A stretch of 64,000 nt of DNA from Alteromonas sp. MMG017 (GCF_018100795.1 NZ_JAGJDY010000009.1:1-64000), one strand, 5' to 3'. Positions 41,623 through 51,783 are shown, numbered from the stretch's first letter. Translations and numbers: made by a program. Notes: generated by a model from the letters alone, not told the origin.

Positions 41623-43302
41623 TTAAGCATCTACCCATACTAATTTTTCTTTGTATTCACCTTGAATTACACCGTCAAAACGCTCTTCAAGCACATGGCG
41701 TTTCACTTTAAGCGTTGGCGTAAGCAAGTCGTTCTCAATACTCCACTCATTTTTCATGATAACCACACGATCCATCACTTGGTGGCTTTCCAGCTTCGCA
41801 TTGATATGTTCGAAAGTCTTTTTAAGACTAGCTTCAACACTGGGCTTATCATGCTTTTGCGCATCTTCACTTAGCACCAACAAAGCCACAGGTTGAGGAA
41901 GATTATTCCCCGTTACACAAACCTGTTCTACGATTGGGTTTTCCATGAATTTAGCTTCAATAGGCGCTGGTGCGACGTATTTACCCTTAGCTGTTTTGAA
42001 AATATCTTTCAATCGGCCGGTGATCTTAACGTAACCGTCTGCATCAATAACACCTTTATCGCCCGTGCGAAGGTACTTATCTTCAGTGAAAACTTCTGCT
42101 GTTTTATCTGGCTCAAGATAGTATTCCAGCATGTTACATGGCGCTTTAACTTGAATCTCGCCTTCTTCTGAAATGCGAACATCTACGCCCTGATAAGCTT
42201 TACCGATACAACCAATTTTGTCGTGGCGGAAAGGCACGCTACTCGTACCGTAGGCACTGTTTTCCGTCATACCCCAACCTTCTGAGATATAAACACCAAT
42301 TTTAGCAAACCACTCAATAACAGCAGGTGCTAACGGCGCTGAACCACTGGCCCATAGACGTGCGCTGTCGATACCAATACCTTTACGTACTTTCTTCGCC
42401 ACCAACTTATTGATAATAGGAATTTTCAGTAAAGTATCGAGTTTCTTCTGTGGCATTTTAGCCAGTACGCCCATCTGGAACTTAGTCCAAAGACGAGGCA
42501 CAGAAATAAACAGAGTAGGCTCACAATGAAGCACATCACGTTGGAACGACGATAGCGTTTCGACAAAGTGAATTTTGCCGCCACTGTAATAGCTTGCTAG
42601 TTCAACGAGAACGCGCTCGGTAATATGCGCGAGAGGAAGATAGCTTAAAATCCTGTCGCTACTGTCAACGCTAAGTTGCTCTAACGATTGCTGTGCGGCC
42701 CAACAAATAGTGTAGTAACTATGTACTACCCCTTTCGGTTGCCCAGTACTACCCGACGTATAAATAATTGTCATGATGCTGTTCATATCTTGAACAGGCG
42801 AATCGTCTATGGGCGAACAATCGATAAACTCTTTCCATTGCTGTTTGGTATCAATATTCGGATATGGAAAGGCAACCGTATTATATTCAGCTGGAATTGA
42901 CGCTACTTGCTCTGCAGTATTGTCTAACTTACCTACGAATAATAATTGAACGTCTGCGTGTTTGAGAACGTATTGTACCGTGTCAGGTCCGGCAGTAGAG
43001 AAAATCGGCACTGAGATGTGCCCTGCCATCATTATACCTAAATCGGCAATAAACCATTCGGCGCAGTTTTTCGAGAAAATACCGATACGGCTGCCTGCAG
43101 GCAATGCCATTTCTTCAAGTCGTTTCGCTACGCGGCGAGCAAGGTTACCCACTTGCTTCCACGTATAATCTTGATATTCACCATTAACAGGCTGAGTAAG
43201 GAAAACGTCGTCCCCACTGGTTTGCTCCCAGTGGTACAACATACTTAATGGCGATTTAATCACTTCAGTGCTGTTTGCGTTTGCTGTCATGTCTAGCGGC
43301 AT
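41623..43302 (-). CDS. AMP-dependent long-chain acyl-CoA synthetase
   Basis: A 559-residue adenylate-forming enzyme. The P-loop-like AMP motif is IIYTSGSTGQPKGVVHSY; SEGWGMTENSAYGT is the A5 motif; RTGDKGVIDADGYVKITGRLKD holds the A7-A8 hinge, and TPTLKVKRHVLEERF the catalytic Lys region. It activates fatty acids to acyl-CoA through acyl-AMP. The length and the N-terminal LYHWEQTSGDDVFL resemble FadD-like/FAA1-type synthetases rather than short-chain ones. No lipid gene is adjacent, so its pathway is not set by context. Confidence 0.93.
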   Translation of the reverse strand: MPLDMTANANSTEVIKSPLSMLYHWEQTSGDDVFLTQPVNGEYQDYTWKQVGNLARRVAKRLEEMALPAGSRIGIFSKNCAEWFIADLGIMMAGHISVPIFSTAGPDTVQYVLKHADVQLLFVGKLDNTAEQVASIPAEYNTVAFPYPNIDTKQQWKEFIDCSPIDDSPVQDMNSIMTIIYTSGSTGQPKGVVHSYYTICWAAQQSLEQLSVDSSDRILSYLPLAHITERVLVELASYYSGGKIHFVETLSSFQRDVLHCEPTLFISVPRLWTKFQMGVLAKMPQKKLDTLLKIPIINKLVAKKVRKGIGIDSARLWASGSAPLAPAVIEWFAKIGVYISEGWGMTENSAYGTSSVPFRHDKIGCIGKAYQGVDVRISEEGEIQVKAPCNMLEYYLEPDKTAEVFTEDKYLRTGDKGVIDADGYVKITGRLKDIFKTAKGKYVAPAPIEAKFMENPIVEQVCVTGNNLPQPVALLVLSEDAQKHDKPSVEASLKKTFEHINAKLESHQVMDRVVIMKNEWSIENDLLTPTLKVKRHVLEERFDGVIQGEYKEKLVWVDA

Positions 43303-43569
43303 AGGTCACTCATATGTTGTTATAATGTAGCTTATTTTTACAATCATTTCACAGATCTCTAATAAGCCTTATTTTCAGATGAATAACAAGCTTTTTAAAC
43401 GGACGTTTACATTTCATGCGATGAATGACGTGGCGTAGCGCCTGCAATTTAGATTTCTTATAGTTTAGACTTAACTTCTATGATGATCTAATACGCGTTA
43501 ATTTTAAGCAAATACCTATTAGTCCACCATTTTAGAAGATAACGGCGCACTTAAATTAGTACGCTTCAT

Positions 43570-46500
43570 TCACCATTGCTTAAACAGATAGGAGGAAAGT
43601 TCACCGTTTGGCATAGGTTTAGCGTAAAAGTAGCCTTGATGTAATACACATCCTTTTTCAGACAAGCTCAACGCCTGCTCTTCGGTTTCTACGCCCTCAG
43701 CAACACTCAACATATTTAAGCTGCTAGCAAGGGTTATCGTGGTCGTTACCAAAGCATCGTTAGCATTGCCTGGTGCCATATCGTTAACGAAGCTTTTATC
43801 AATTTTAAGTACCGATAGCGGGTAACGCTTAAGATAACTTAGTGAAGAGTACCCAGTGCCAAAATCATCTAATGCTAAAATGAATCCTGCATCAACGAAG
43901 CGCTCGATTTGACGCAGTGCATTGTCGCTATCATCCATCAATACACCTTCCGTGATTTCAAAACGAAACGCTTCTTTTGGCAGATTGAATTCTTCTAATA
44001 AGGAAAAAACACCGTCTAAATCAAACTCGGTTTTAAAATGAAGGGCAGATAAATTGATTGAGACAAACCCTCTAAAGCCTTCTTCATACCAAATAGCTAA
44101 ATCTTCGGCAGCCCTACGCATGGCAGCCCGAGTCACCTCAATGATATACCTTAGCTCTTCTAGAACGGGAATAAATACGTCTGGGTAAATAGGGTTACCA
44201 TCTAGCTCACCACGCAATAACAACTCAACCCCGATGGTGGTTTTGTCGTGAGTATTAATAATGGGCTGATAGTGATTAAAGAAACTTTTTTCTGAATAAG
44301 CCCGCTTTATCAAGTTTTCTGTAATGAGCCTATGTTTCGCTCTGTCGTTCATGTCTTTTGTGAAGTATGTGAAACCACTCAGGGTGTCTTTCTTTGCAGA
44401 ATACATGGCCACGTCGGCTTGTTTGATAAGCTCGGCGGGCTCTGTGGCATCGTCGGGGTAAAAGGCAATACCCACACTGCATGATACCCGAAGCACTTCG
44501 TTAGCCAGCGAAATAGGGGTTTCAACCGACTCGATTAACTGCGCCACAAAAGAAGTAAGCCCATCGGTGGTTTCCATATCTTCAATAACAATCACAAACT
44601 CGTCGCCGCCCAATCGCGCTACGGTACCTGCATCAGAGGCTAGATTACGCATCCGATTTGCCACCACTTTAAGTAGCTTATCGCCATAATCATGGCCAAG
44701 TGAGTCGTTAATACCTTTAAAGCGGTCCAGATCAACAAACAATACTGCTACATGAGTGTTTTGTTGACGCGCGCCTGCAATGGCATGTTCTAATCTGTCC
44801 AGCAGCAAACTGCGATTAACTAACCCTGTTAAACCATCATAATTAGCTAATTTGAGCAGTTTCCGTTCCGCATTTTTTTGTTCAGTAATGTCCGATACTA
44901 CTAGCAAATAATGGTCAGCTTCGTTGCTTTTTTCACTTCCTTTAACGGCACTAATATCTATAAGTACGTCGTACTGCTTAGTGTCAGCGCCCTCAATAAT
45001 TGCTTCGTCCTTCCAGAACTCTCCCCCTTTGAGATCACTGAGCTTGCCAGATAGCTGCCATTCCAATGTAGGGTAACGAGTGAAAAGCCTGTCAATCTGC
45101 TTTGCTAACGATTCTTTGGCGTTAAAATCAAATACGTTTTCAAATGCGGGGTTTGCAGCTACAGGCACTTTATTTTTATCAAAAATAAGCACCCAGTCGC
45201 GGGTTTGGCGAAACGCATCGTTGAAAAGTAACGCTTGCTGCTGCGCTTTTTGGAGTCGATGTAAATGACGCTGACGTGAAACCACGTACGCAATAATCAT
45301 CAGTAGTATCAAGGTGAAATACATTGCATAGGCAAAGGGCGAGCGCCACGGGACATAAGGCATATCAAACGTTAACGTGGCGGGTAAAACGGTATATTCT
45401 ACACTGCTGGCAAGAGGGCCTACGGTAAAGTGATAACGGCCTGGCTCTAAGTTAGTTAAGGTAATTTTATCGTCTTCAGACACGCCATCACTAACCACTT
45501 GTTTGTTGCGCAATAAGGTGTAGTGATACTTGGCTTTACCTACTCCATTCATCGACAAGGATGAAAAATGGATAGTCATTCCGTAGTCTTGATAATCTAA
45601 ACTGATATTCTGCCCGTTTAGATTGCCTAATGGGAGCATAAGCTCACGTGAATCGACACTCACATCAGTAATTGCTGTTTGTCTGGAAACGAGGTTCGAA
45701 TTGCTGCCAATTTGTTTGAGCAACGCGGGAGAGAAAACCACAACACCTGATGTTGAGCCGTAAGCGAGACGCCCATCAATAAGTTCAAGTGATGCCCCTT
45801 GATTAAACTCCGACACTGATAATTCTCGGCCGTAAATAAAGTTTTGTACTTGCGCTGAGGCTGGCGAATATCGGTGCAGTCCGGAATGCGAACTAAACCA
45901 AATATCCCCGTTACTGTCTTTTTGTAAGCCGTAAACGATGTTGGAGAGCAGCAAGTTACTTTCGTTTAATTTATAAAGCGGTTCAAAGGTATCGGCATCT
46001 ACACCGAATAACCCATAACCACTAAAAGCTAGCCACAATACACCGGTATTATCGATAACCCACGACGTTATCGAACGCTCGTTAGCGCGTTGTTTTTCTG
46101 AAAAGCGATATACCAACTCATGCTCTAAGGTATTGGGGTCGACCAACCATAGACCGCCAACCATGGCGAGAAACAGACGGTTATCGTGATAAGGAGAGGC
46201 ACCTAAAAAGCCAATGGAAAAATTAATATCGAAGATATCCTCGTCCAAATCGATTATATCTAATTTTTCCGCTTCTAAGTTGTAGCGGTAGTAATGATTA
46301 CCGACAAAATATAAGTCGCCGTCAGCGCCTATAGTAATACTTGAATTCCACGCATTGAACACATCGCTATCAAACGATGATTGCAATGGTGGTATGGATA
46401 ATTTTCCTGTACTGGGGTCGAACAACCGGATCCCCATGTAAGTTTGCACAAACAACCTGCCATCGCCTGTGGGAACTAACTTTTCAATTAGCCATTCTCT

Positions 46501-47751
46501 TTCGGCCACAAATTCACTATCAGAGGTAATGAATTGTTCCGATGTGCGCGCTTTGAGGTTGAATCGATTCAACCCGTTTTCGGTACCAATCCATAACACG
46601 TCTTTATCGGTTTGGGTTAGAGACCAAACCACACTATCACTTAGGGTGGTACTCTTGTCATTTCGGTTGTTTTGAATAGCATAAATTTCGGCGCTTTTTA
46701 CGCCAAAATACAATGCCCCCGCGTAAACCGAACTTAACCATAAATTACCGGCATAATCGGTTTCAATATCAACAATGCGTTTGTTAGAGAGCTCGGTTCT
46801 GCCGTTATGAGGCTCAAGGATGTGTTCACTTAGCCACTTGTTTTGACTAAGTTGTAATTCAAATAGACCTTCGTTGGTGCCAAACCAAAATGCGTTGTCG
46901 TCACGCTGTTCCATCGTCCAGATATTGCGGCTTCTGACTATTTGCCGGAACCCCGAGGGCTTATCGCTACCCACATGAGACAATAATTCAACTTTCGTGG
47001 TTTGAAATAGCCCATTAACCGTACCTACCCAAATCCTACCTTCCGTGTCGTGCATCAGAAATTTAGTGTTTAGGTTATCAACATCGGGCTCAACGCCACT
47101 CAGGTAATTAACGGAAATGGTTTTTGCATCAGCGTTGGATAAATCGAGCGCATCTAATCCATCACTGGTGGCCAGTAATAGCCAGCCGTCTACAACGATA
47201 ATATCTCGAATGAAATGCCGTTGTGCAATGAGTTCGTCACTTAGTGTGAAAACCGTCTCGTAAGACATGGTGTGAGTATCAAAACGGACAACTTGTTCAG
47301 GCATGGCAATAAACAAGGTAGCTTCATCTTGCCAATAAAACTGACTCACATCCTGAAACCAATCTTCTTGGGTTGAAAACGGTAATGCCACTTGTTTGGT
47401 GATAGCTTGGGTGCTGAAATCAAGGCGGTAAACACCCGATGCGTATGTGCTTATCCACAGTGCTTTGTCAGTTTCTAAGCTAATTTTGTTTATTGAAGCA
47501 TTGACGAAAAGGTCGTTGGGACCCTTTATAATTTTTGTTCTTACGCCGTCCCATCGCGCCACGCCGCCATCAGTGGCTATCCATACAAAGCCATCTTTAT
47601 CTATCGCAATATCGTTCACAACATCTTGTGGAAGCCCATTTTTAGTGGACAGCGATTGGAATACTGGATTTGAAAGACGGGGAGACTCAGCGTAGCTAAC
47701 AGTGCTAACGAAACAAACAGCAAATAAAACTGAGATTAGGTACCAGCGCAT
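43570..47751 (-). CDS. Two-component-type propeller, PAS, GGDEF and EAL protein
   Basis: A 1393-residue c-di-GMP protein. Signal peptide (MRWYLISVLFAVCFVSTVSYA), about 14 Reg_prop propeller repeats (for example LWIGTENGLNRF, IWFSSHSGLHRYS), a Y_Y_Y domain (about 720-795), a membrane helix (FAYAMYFTLILLMIIAYVV), a PAS domain, GGDEF at 1048-1052 (intact, no RxxD inhibitory site) and an EAL domain. The EAL signature reads ELLLR; the FEITEG and ALDDFGTGYSSL motifs are intact. Both cyclase and phosphodiesterase could be active. Periplasmic ligand unknown. Monocistronic. Confidence 0.93.
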   Translation of the reverse strand: MRWYLISVLFAVCFVSTVSYAESPRLSNPVFQSLSTKNGLPQDVVNDIAIDKDGFVWIATDGGVARWDGVRTKIIKGPNDLFVNASINKISLETDKALWISTYASGVYRLDFSTQAITKQVALPFSTQEDWFQDVSQFYWQDEATLFIAMPEQVVRFDTHTMSYETVFTLSDELIAQRHFIRDIIVVDGWLLLATSDGLDALDLSNADAKTISVNYLSGVEPDVDNLNTKFLMHDTEGRIWVGTVNGLFQTTKVELLSHVGSDKPSGFRQIVRSRNIWTMEQRDDNAFWFGTNEGLFELQLSQNKWLSEHILEPHNGRTELSNKRIVDIETDYAGNLWLSSVYAGALYFGVKSAEIYAIQNNRNDKSTTLSDSVVWSLTQTDKDVLWIGTENGLNRFNLKARTSEQFITSDSEFVAEREWLIEKLVPTGDGRLFVQTYMGIRLFDPSTGKLSIPPLQSSFDSDVFNAWNSSITIGADGDLYFVGNHYYRYNLEAEKLDIIDLDEDIFDINFSIGFLGASPYHDNRLFLAMVGGLWLVDPNTLEHELVYRFSEKQRANERSITSWVIDNTGVLWLAFSGYGLFGVDADTFEPLYKLNESNLLLSNIVYGLQKDSNGDIWFSSHSGLHRYSPASAQVQNFIYGRELSVSEFNQGASLELIDGRLAYGSTSGVVVFSPALLKQIGSNSNLVSRQTAITDVSVDSRELMLPLGNLNGQNISLDYQDYGMTIHFSSLSMNGVGKAKYHYTLLRNKQVVSDGVSEDDKITLTNLEPGRYHFTVGPLASSVEYTVLPATLTFDMPYVPWRSPFAYAMYFTLILLMIIAYVVSRQRHLHRLQKAQQQALLFNDAFRQTRDWVLIFDKNKVPVAANPAFENVFDFNAKESLAKQIDRLFTRYPTLEWQLSGKLSDLKGGEFWKDEAIIEGADTKQYDVLIDISAVKGSEKSNEADHYLLVVSDITEQKNAERKLLKLANYDGLTGLVNRSLLLDRLEHAIAGARQQNTHVAVLFVDLDRFKGINDSLGHDYGDKLLKVVANRMRNLASDAGTVARLGGDEFVIVIEDMETTDGLTSFVAQLIESVETPISLANEVLRVSCSVGIAFYPDDATEPAELIKQADVAMYSAKKDTLSGFTYFTKDMNDRAKHRLITENLIKRAYSEKSFFNHYQPIINTHDKTTIGVELLLRGELDGNPIYPDVFIPVLEELRYIIEVTRAAMRRAAEDLAIWYEEGFRGFVSINLSALHFKTEFDLDGVFSLLEEFNLPKEAFRFEITEGVLMDDSDNALRQIERFVDAGFILALDDFGTGYSSLSYLKRYPLSVLKIDKSFVNDMAPGNANDALVTTTITLASSLNMLSVAEGVETEEQALSLSEKGCVLHQGYFYAKPMPNGELSSYLFKQW

Positions 47752-47863
47752 GACAACTCGTATGAATGAATCGTTATTATTATTTTTTATAGTGTATCAG
47801 AATGTTTGAGTAAATTGCAGCCAGTACCATTAAGTTACTGAGTCGCGCTTGCGTTAAACTTTA

Positions 47864-49234
47864 TTAAACTTGTTGAACAGGAATTCGCCCAGTATTAATA
47901 ACTTGCCGTCGAATGCTTGGTTGAGGCGCTAGCCGATACAAGTCACCGTTTTGCCCCACATAGTGTTTTTTTACACCACATTCTTTAGCAATCATGGCGT
48001 GAGCTTTAAGGTGCACCTCTTCGCCATGCACAGGAATAGCAATTTGAGGTTTTACCCAGTGATACATGAGTTTGAGTTCTTCGGCGCATGGGTGTCCGCT
48101 TGCATGAATGGGCAGTTGGCTATCTTCGCTCATTATAACCTTAACGCCTCTAGCACTAAGCACACTGTTTACTCGCTTAATACTGTCTTCGTTACCCGGT
48201 ATGGCAATAGCGGAATAAATAACAGTGTCCCCTTTGTCTAGCTGCAAATGAGGGTGACTGTCATTAGCCATGCGAGAAAGGGCGGTATTTTTCTCTCCCT
48301 GACTACCAGTTGCCACGCCGAGCACTTCATTTGGTGGCAAGTAGCCTAAATGAAACGCATCTGCCACGGGCAAGTCTACAGGCCAAATTCCTTGTTGGCG
48401 GGCAATGCTGTACATATTGATAAGTGAGCGCCCGTACAAAGCAATATAACGCCCGGTTTTTTGGGCCACCCTAGCAAGGGTAATTAATCGCGCGATATTA
48501 CTGCCAAAGCACGTCACAACGACCCTGCCCTGCAGTGGTTTAACTGTGCTTAACAAACCGTCGTAGCAATTGCGTTCAGAGATAGAAAAACCTGGTTTTG
48601 TTGCGTTGGTAGAATCTCCAACCATAGCAAGAATGTTTTCATCTCCTAGTGCGCGATAGGTATTACTGTCAAAAGGCTTACCGGTAATTGGCTGCGCATC
48701 AATTTTCCAGTCGGCAGTATGTAAAACCGTGCCCGCTGACGTGGCTATTTTTAACGCATAAGGTTCGGGCAGCGAGTGGGTTACCGACAACCAGCTCACA
48801 TCAAAGGGTCCTAATGTCAGCGTTTGCTCAGAGGCTATCTCTACTATGGGTACTTTATTAACTAATTTGGTTTGCGCAAGTTTACGACGTAATACTTCGG
48901 CAGTAAAAGAAGTGGTATAGATGGGGCACTGAAAACGCGCCCATAAATACGGCAATGCGCCTACATGGTCTTCATGCGCATGGGTGATAACAATGCCGGC
49001 AATATTTTCCTTTTGCGCCGCAATGAAGGTGGGATCTGGCGCCACCACCCTGTGATGGGTTTGCTTGGTTGTGCCAGTATAGCGATAAGGAGGTATAAGC
49101 GGTTCATCGAACGACACGCCACAATCTACCATCAACCACTTGCCATCATGCCCATACAGGTTCAGGTTCATGCCTATTTCCCCAGTTCCCCCTAACGGCA
49201 AAAACCAAAGCTCCTCTTTTTTCGGCGTTATCAA
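47864..49234 (-). CDS. RNase J-like metallo-beta-lactamase-fold hydrolase
   Basis: A 456-residue MBL-fold protein. The N-terminal LPLGGTGEIGMNLNLY is the RNase J signature; metal ligands are THAHEDH (His85, His87, Asp89, His90). The beta-CASP segment has GDSTNA and CFGSNIARL, then IHASGHPCAEELKLM and PVHGEE. It lacks the C-terminal domain of Bacillus RNase J (about 555 aa). Such short forms occur in gammaproteobacteria; RNA cleavage is likely but not established. Single gene, divergent from yceH. Confidence 0.88.
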   Translation of the reverse strand: MITPKKEELWFLPLGGTGEIGMNLNLYGHDGKWLMVDCGVSFDEPLIPPYRYTGTTKQTHHRVVAPDPTFIAAQKENIAGIVITHAHEDHVGALPYLWARFQCPIYTTSFTAEVLRRKLAQTKLVNKVPIVEIASEQTLTLGPFDVSWLSVTHSLPEPYALKIATSAGTVLHTADWKIDAQPITGKPFDSNTYRALGDENILAMVGDSTNATKPGFSISERNCYDGLLSTVKPLQGRVVVTCFGSNIARLITLARVAQKTGRYIALYGRSLINMYSIARQQGIWPVDLPVADAFHLGYLPPNEVLGVATGSQGEKNTALSRMANDSHPHLQLDKGDTVIYSAIAIPGNEDSIKRVNSVLSARGVKVIMSEDSQLPIHASGHPCAEELKLMYHWVKPQIAIPVHGEEVHLKAHAMIAKECGVKKHYVGQNGDLYRLAPQPSIRRQVINTGRIPVQQV

Positions 49235-49337
49235 ACCTTAACCACTCCTTTAACTGCTTTCAGGTTAGAATATAAAACTTCCATGAGAGTTGTTACTATA
49301 CTTTCATACGTAAATACTTAAAGACCGAATATTTATC

Positions 49338-49991
49338 ATGACCACGACTTTATCTGATATGGAAGCACGTGTTATTGGTGTACTACTTGAAAAGTCGGTG
49401 ACTACGCCCGAACAGTACCCGTTATCGCTTAATGCGCTCACCAATGGATGTAACCAAAAAAGTAACCGATTACCTGTCACTCAGTTAACCGAAGACGAAG
49501 TCATTAAAATACTTGATGGATTGAAAGGTAAACGAATTGTTCAAGCTTCATCAGGCTATGGTAGCCGAGTAGACAAATATTCCCACCGTTTTTGTAATAC
49601 CGAATTTGGAGATATAAAACTTAGCGATCATCAGCAGGCCATTATTACTGAACTCTTACTGCGCGGCCCTCAAACACCCGGTGAATTGCGAGGCCGATGC
49701 CAGCGTTTAGCGCAATTTGCTGATATCAGCGATGTAGAAGCAACCATCAGCAGCTTACTTGCTTACCAGCCAGATGCACTTATTTACTCACTACCAAGAG
49801 AGTCGGGTAAAAGAGAGATACGCTACAACCATACATTTTGTCAGCCAAATGCGAATAACAATAATGGCGAAAGTGAAAGCACAAGCGAAAGTGCTGATAC
49901 CGTTGAAACACTAAAGGCGGCTTTACTAGAAGTAAAAGCCACCCTTGCCGATTTAGAATCAAGAATTAATGATTTATCGTCAGGCGACTAA
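49338..49991 (+). CDS. yceH: YceH family protein (DUF480)
   Basis: A 217-residue protein made of two winged-helix-like domains of the DUF480/YceH family: LSDMEARVIGVLLEKSVTTPEQYPLSLNALTNGCNQKSNR is diagnostic, and LLLRGPQTPGELRGR begins the second domain. A C-terminal coiled coil (TLKAALLEVKATLADLESRI) follows a Ser/Asn-rich linker. Role unknown in general. The stop overlaps the end of the convergent DUF2789 gene by four bases. Confidence 0.92.
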   Translation: MTTTLSDMEARVIGVLLEKSVTTPEQYPLSLNALTNGCNQKSNRLPVTQLTEDEVIKILDGLKGKRIVQASSGYGSRVDKYSHRFCNTEFGDIKLSDHQQAIITELLLRGPQTPGELRGRCQRLAQFADISDVEATISSLLAYQPDALIYSLPRESGKREIRYNHTFCQPNANNNNGESESTSESADTVETLKAALLEVKATLADLESRINDLSSGD

Positions 49992-50218
49992 TGCAAACGT
50001 ACGTTGAGTTGGTCGATAATTTCAGCCCAATCAGCGTCATCTTCAATAGCCGTTTTCAAGAAAGCCGCTTGGCTTTCAGACCAAAACGGCGCTTCGAAAA
50101 TATGTTGGCTCTTATTTAATCCTTTGTGCGTTTCAATAAAACTGTCTATCGCTTCATCGCTACTATCTAGCCCTAACTGTTCAAACAAACTGTTCATAGT
50201 CGGTTGTTCAGTAAACAT
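49988..50218 (-). CDS. DUF2789 family protein
   Basis: A 76-residue helical protein: MNSLFEQLGLDSSDEAIDSFI and the aromatic APFWSESQAAFLKTAIEDDADWAEIIDQLN are the DUF2789 hallmarks. Function unknown. Start has GAGGAG at a short distance. It lies with DUF2750 and the HdfR-like gene in the same orientation. Confidence 0.88.
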   Translation of the reverse strand: MFTEQPTMNSLFEQLGLDSSDEAIDSFIETHKGLNKSQHIFEAPFWSESQAAFLKTAIEDDADWAEIIDQLNVRLH

Positions 50219-50283
50219 GGTAGCTCCTCTTCAATCATAATAATCCGTTAATATTGAAACGCTAAAATCAAATGATGGGATCA

Positions 50284-50634
50284 TTAAATTTGCTGTGCAA
50301 ATTCCTCTGGTTCCATCACTTCACCCTCCTCTCCTGGTACCGGACAAACCATAACCGTAAGGTTATCTTGCGTCATGCCGCCCACCCATTTGGTAAGAAA
50401 GTCTTTGGTAGAAATTTCCATTGCTTCACAGTCTGACCAATCTTCAGTTGCCCATAGCAAAGCTAGAGATGATTCCGGCCATACTGGAATGCCATCTTCA
50501 TCATCTGTCGTTAACATCACGCAACCATGTTCATCTTTAAGAATGAAAAGTTTGCCCGAGGTTTTAATTAATTCAACGCTAGCTTCTAGGCGTTCGAACG
50601 CGTTCATTTGTAATAATGGGTGTTGAGTTGTCAT
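50284..50634 (-). CDS. DUF2750 family protein
   Basis: A 116-residue acidic protein; the pattern ASVELIKTSGKLFILKDEHGCVMLTTDDEDGIPVWPE with later WATEDW matches DUF2750. Probably cytosolic; function unknown. It begins 16 bases downstream of the HdfR-like gene's end and may be its operon partner. Shine-Dalgarno AGAGAA. Confidence 0.88.
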   Translation of the reverse strand: MTTQHPLLQMNAFERLEASVELIKTSGKLFILKDEHGCVMLTTDDEDGIPVWPESSLALLWATEDWSDCEAMEISTKDFLTKWVGGMTQDNLTVMVCPVPGEEGEVMEPEEFAQQI

Positions 50635-50650
50635 AATTTTCTCTTTGCTA

Positions 50651-51487
50651 TTAGGCAGGGTGTATGGTCGATACGCTGGTAATTAAGGCTTCTAGCCCTA
50701 CACGCCTGACTTGTTTCATGGTGTGAAGATAAACTTTCATGGTTATACCTTCTAAAGGCTGTATTAGTGAAATAGTGATAGTTGGATCAAGTTGATTTAC
50801 AGCACCTTCAGGAAGTACAGCAACGCCACCTTCATATTGTAGGTTATTAAGGGCTAAGTTAAGCGAGTTCGTACGTAATTTAGCATCACGAAGTTGAGGG
50901 TATAACGTAAGCAATAAATCTCTGGCTTTGCTGCCCCAATCAATGGCCACAAACTCTGCCGCGTCTACTACATCACTGCCTTCACCAATTCGGTATAACC
51001 CTAACTGGTTCTCTAATAACACTTCACTTTTAACTTCTTCTGACTTTAGCGGTTCGGTTGAAAAAGCCAAATCGGTTACACGCTCGTGCAATTGACGGGA
51101 CAAACCATCGAGAGAAAGTACTTCTGCTTTAACAGACCAATCAGGAAATGTGTTGTGAAGGTGACTTAAAGTGGTAGGCAACATTAATTCACTGGCTACC
51201 TGCGTTGCCCCGCACACCACATATTCAGAAGACTGAATTTGCAGTTCTTGCTTGGCTTCATTTAGTGTACTGCAAAGCTGGCGTGCATACGGCAACAGCT
51301 TCTCACCCGATTGGGTTAGCTGAATACTATTGCGCTGGCGTATGAAAAGCGTGGTATGAAAGTATTCTTCTAGCAACTTGATCCGCGCACTTACCGCAGA
51401 TTGCGTTAGATAAAGATTTTCAGCTGCTTTGCCAAAATGTCGGGTTTTTGCAACTTCAATAAATGTGGTGAGAAAGCGTATATCCAT
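50651..51487 (-). CDS. hdfR: HdfR-like LysR-family regulator
   Basis: A 278-residue LysR regulator with N-terminal winged helix MDIRFLTTFIEVAKTRHFGKAAENLYLTQSAVSARIKLLEEYF, very like E. coli HdfR (TRHFGRAAE, YLTQSAVS, RHRN). The ligand-binding domain follows. ATG 51487 is chosen; an earlier frame to 51559 adds a non-conserved hydrophobic stretch. In E. coli hdfR and maoP are divergent neighbours; here the same pair is kept with one small gene between. The symbol is by similarity and synteny. Confidence 0.82.
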   Translation of the reverse strand: MDIRFLTTFIEVAKTRHFGKAAENLYLTQSAVSARIKLLEEYFHTTLFIRQRNSIQLTQSGEKLLPYARQLCSTLNEAKQELQIQSSEYVVCGATQVASELMLPTTLSHLHNTFPDWSVKAEVLSLDGLSRQLHERVTDLAFSTEPLKSEEVKSEVLLENQLGLYRIGEGSDVVDAAEFVAIDWGSKARDLLLTLYPQLRDAKLRTNSLNLALNNLQYEGGVAVLPEGAVNQLDPTITISLIQPLEGITMKVYLHTMKQVRRVGLEALITSVSTIHPA

Positions 51488-51561
51488 GCTTCTTACAAAA
51501 CCGATAAATAAGTGATTGTAAACTGTCACAGATAATACGGCATGTAAACACAAAAGCACAG

Positions 51562-51590
51562 CAACGCACTGCTATTAAAGCAGTGCGTTG
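51562..51590. terminator. Stem-loop terminator between hdfR and the small upstream gene
   Basis: CAACGCACTGC/GCAGTGCGTTG, an 11-bp perfect stem with a TATTAAA loop. T-rich on the plus-strand side (TATTTATTTT), less so on the minus side. It separates the 55-aa gene from hdfR on the minus strand. Confidence 0.7.
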
Positions 51591-51615
51591 TATTTATTTT
51601 CAACTAAGAAGCGTA

Positions 51616-51783
51616 TTAACTGCCTTCGTGCATTAAACGGCGCTGTTTTTCTCGACGTTGTAAGTCACGATTCTGTTTATTCTTTACGCTTTGGTGGCGC
51701 TTAGTGCCCACCTTCTTGGTGTGAAAGTCTTCCTCTTCTACCGAGTCCAATTCTTCACTTTGGTAACGATAGTCTTTACTCAT
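51616..51783 (-). CDS. Small charged protein, 55 aa, upstream of hdfR
   Basis: The minus-strand frame from ATG (51783) reads MSKDYRYQSEELDSVEEEDF, then a basic half HTKKVGTKRHQSVKNKQN and RREKQRRLMHEGS. An acidic N-terminus and Arg/Lys-rich C-terminus suggest a disordered nucleic-acid or ribosome-associated peptide. Too short for usual gene-calling cutoffs, but the composition, the clean placement between hdfR and maoP, and its own terminator support it. The Shine-Dalgarno (AGAG) is weak. No family recognised. Confidence 0.65.
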   Translation of the reverse strand: MSKDYRYQSEELDSVEEEDFHTKKVGTKRHQSVKNKQNRDLQRREKQRRLMHEGS

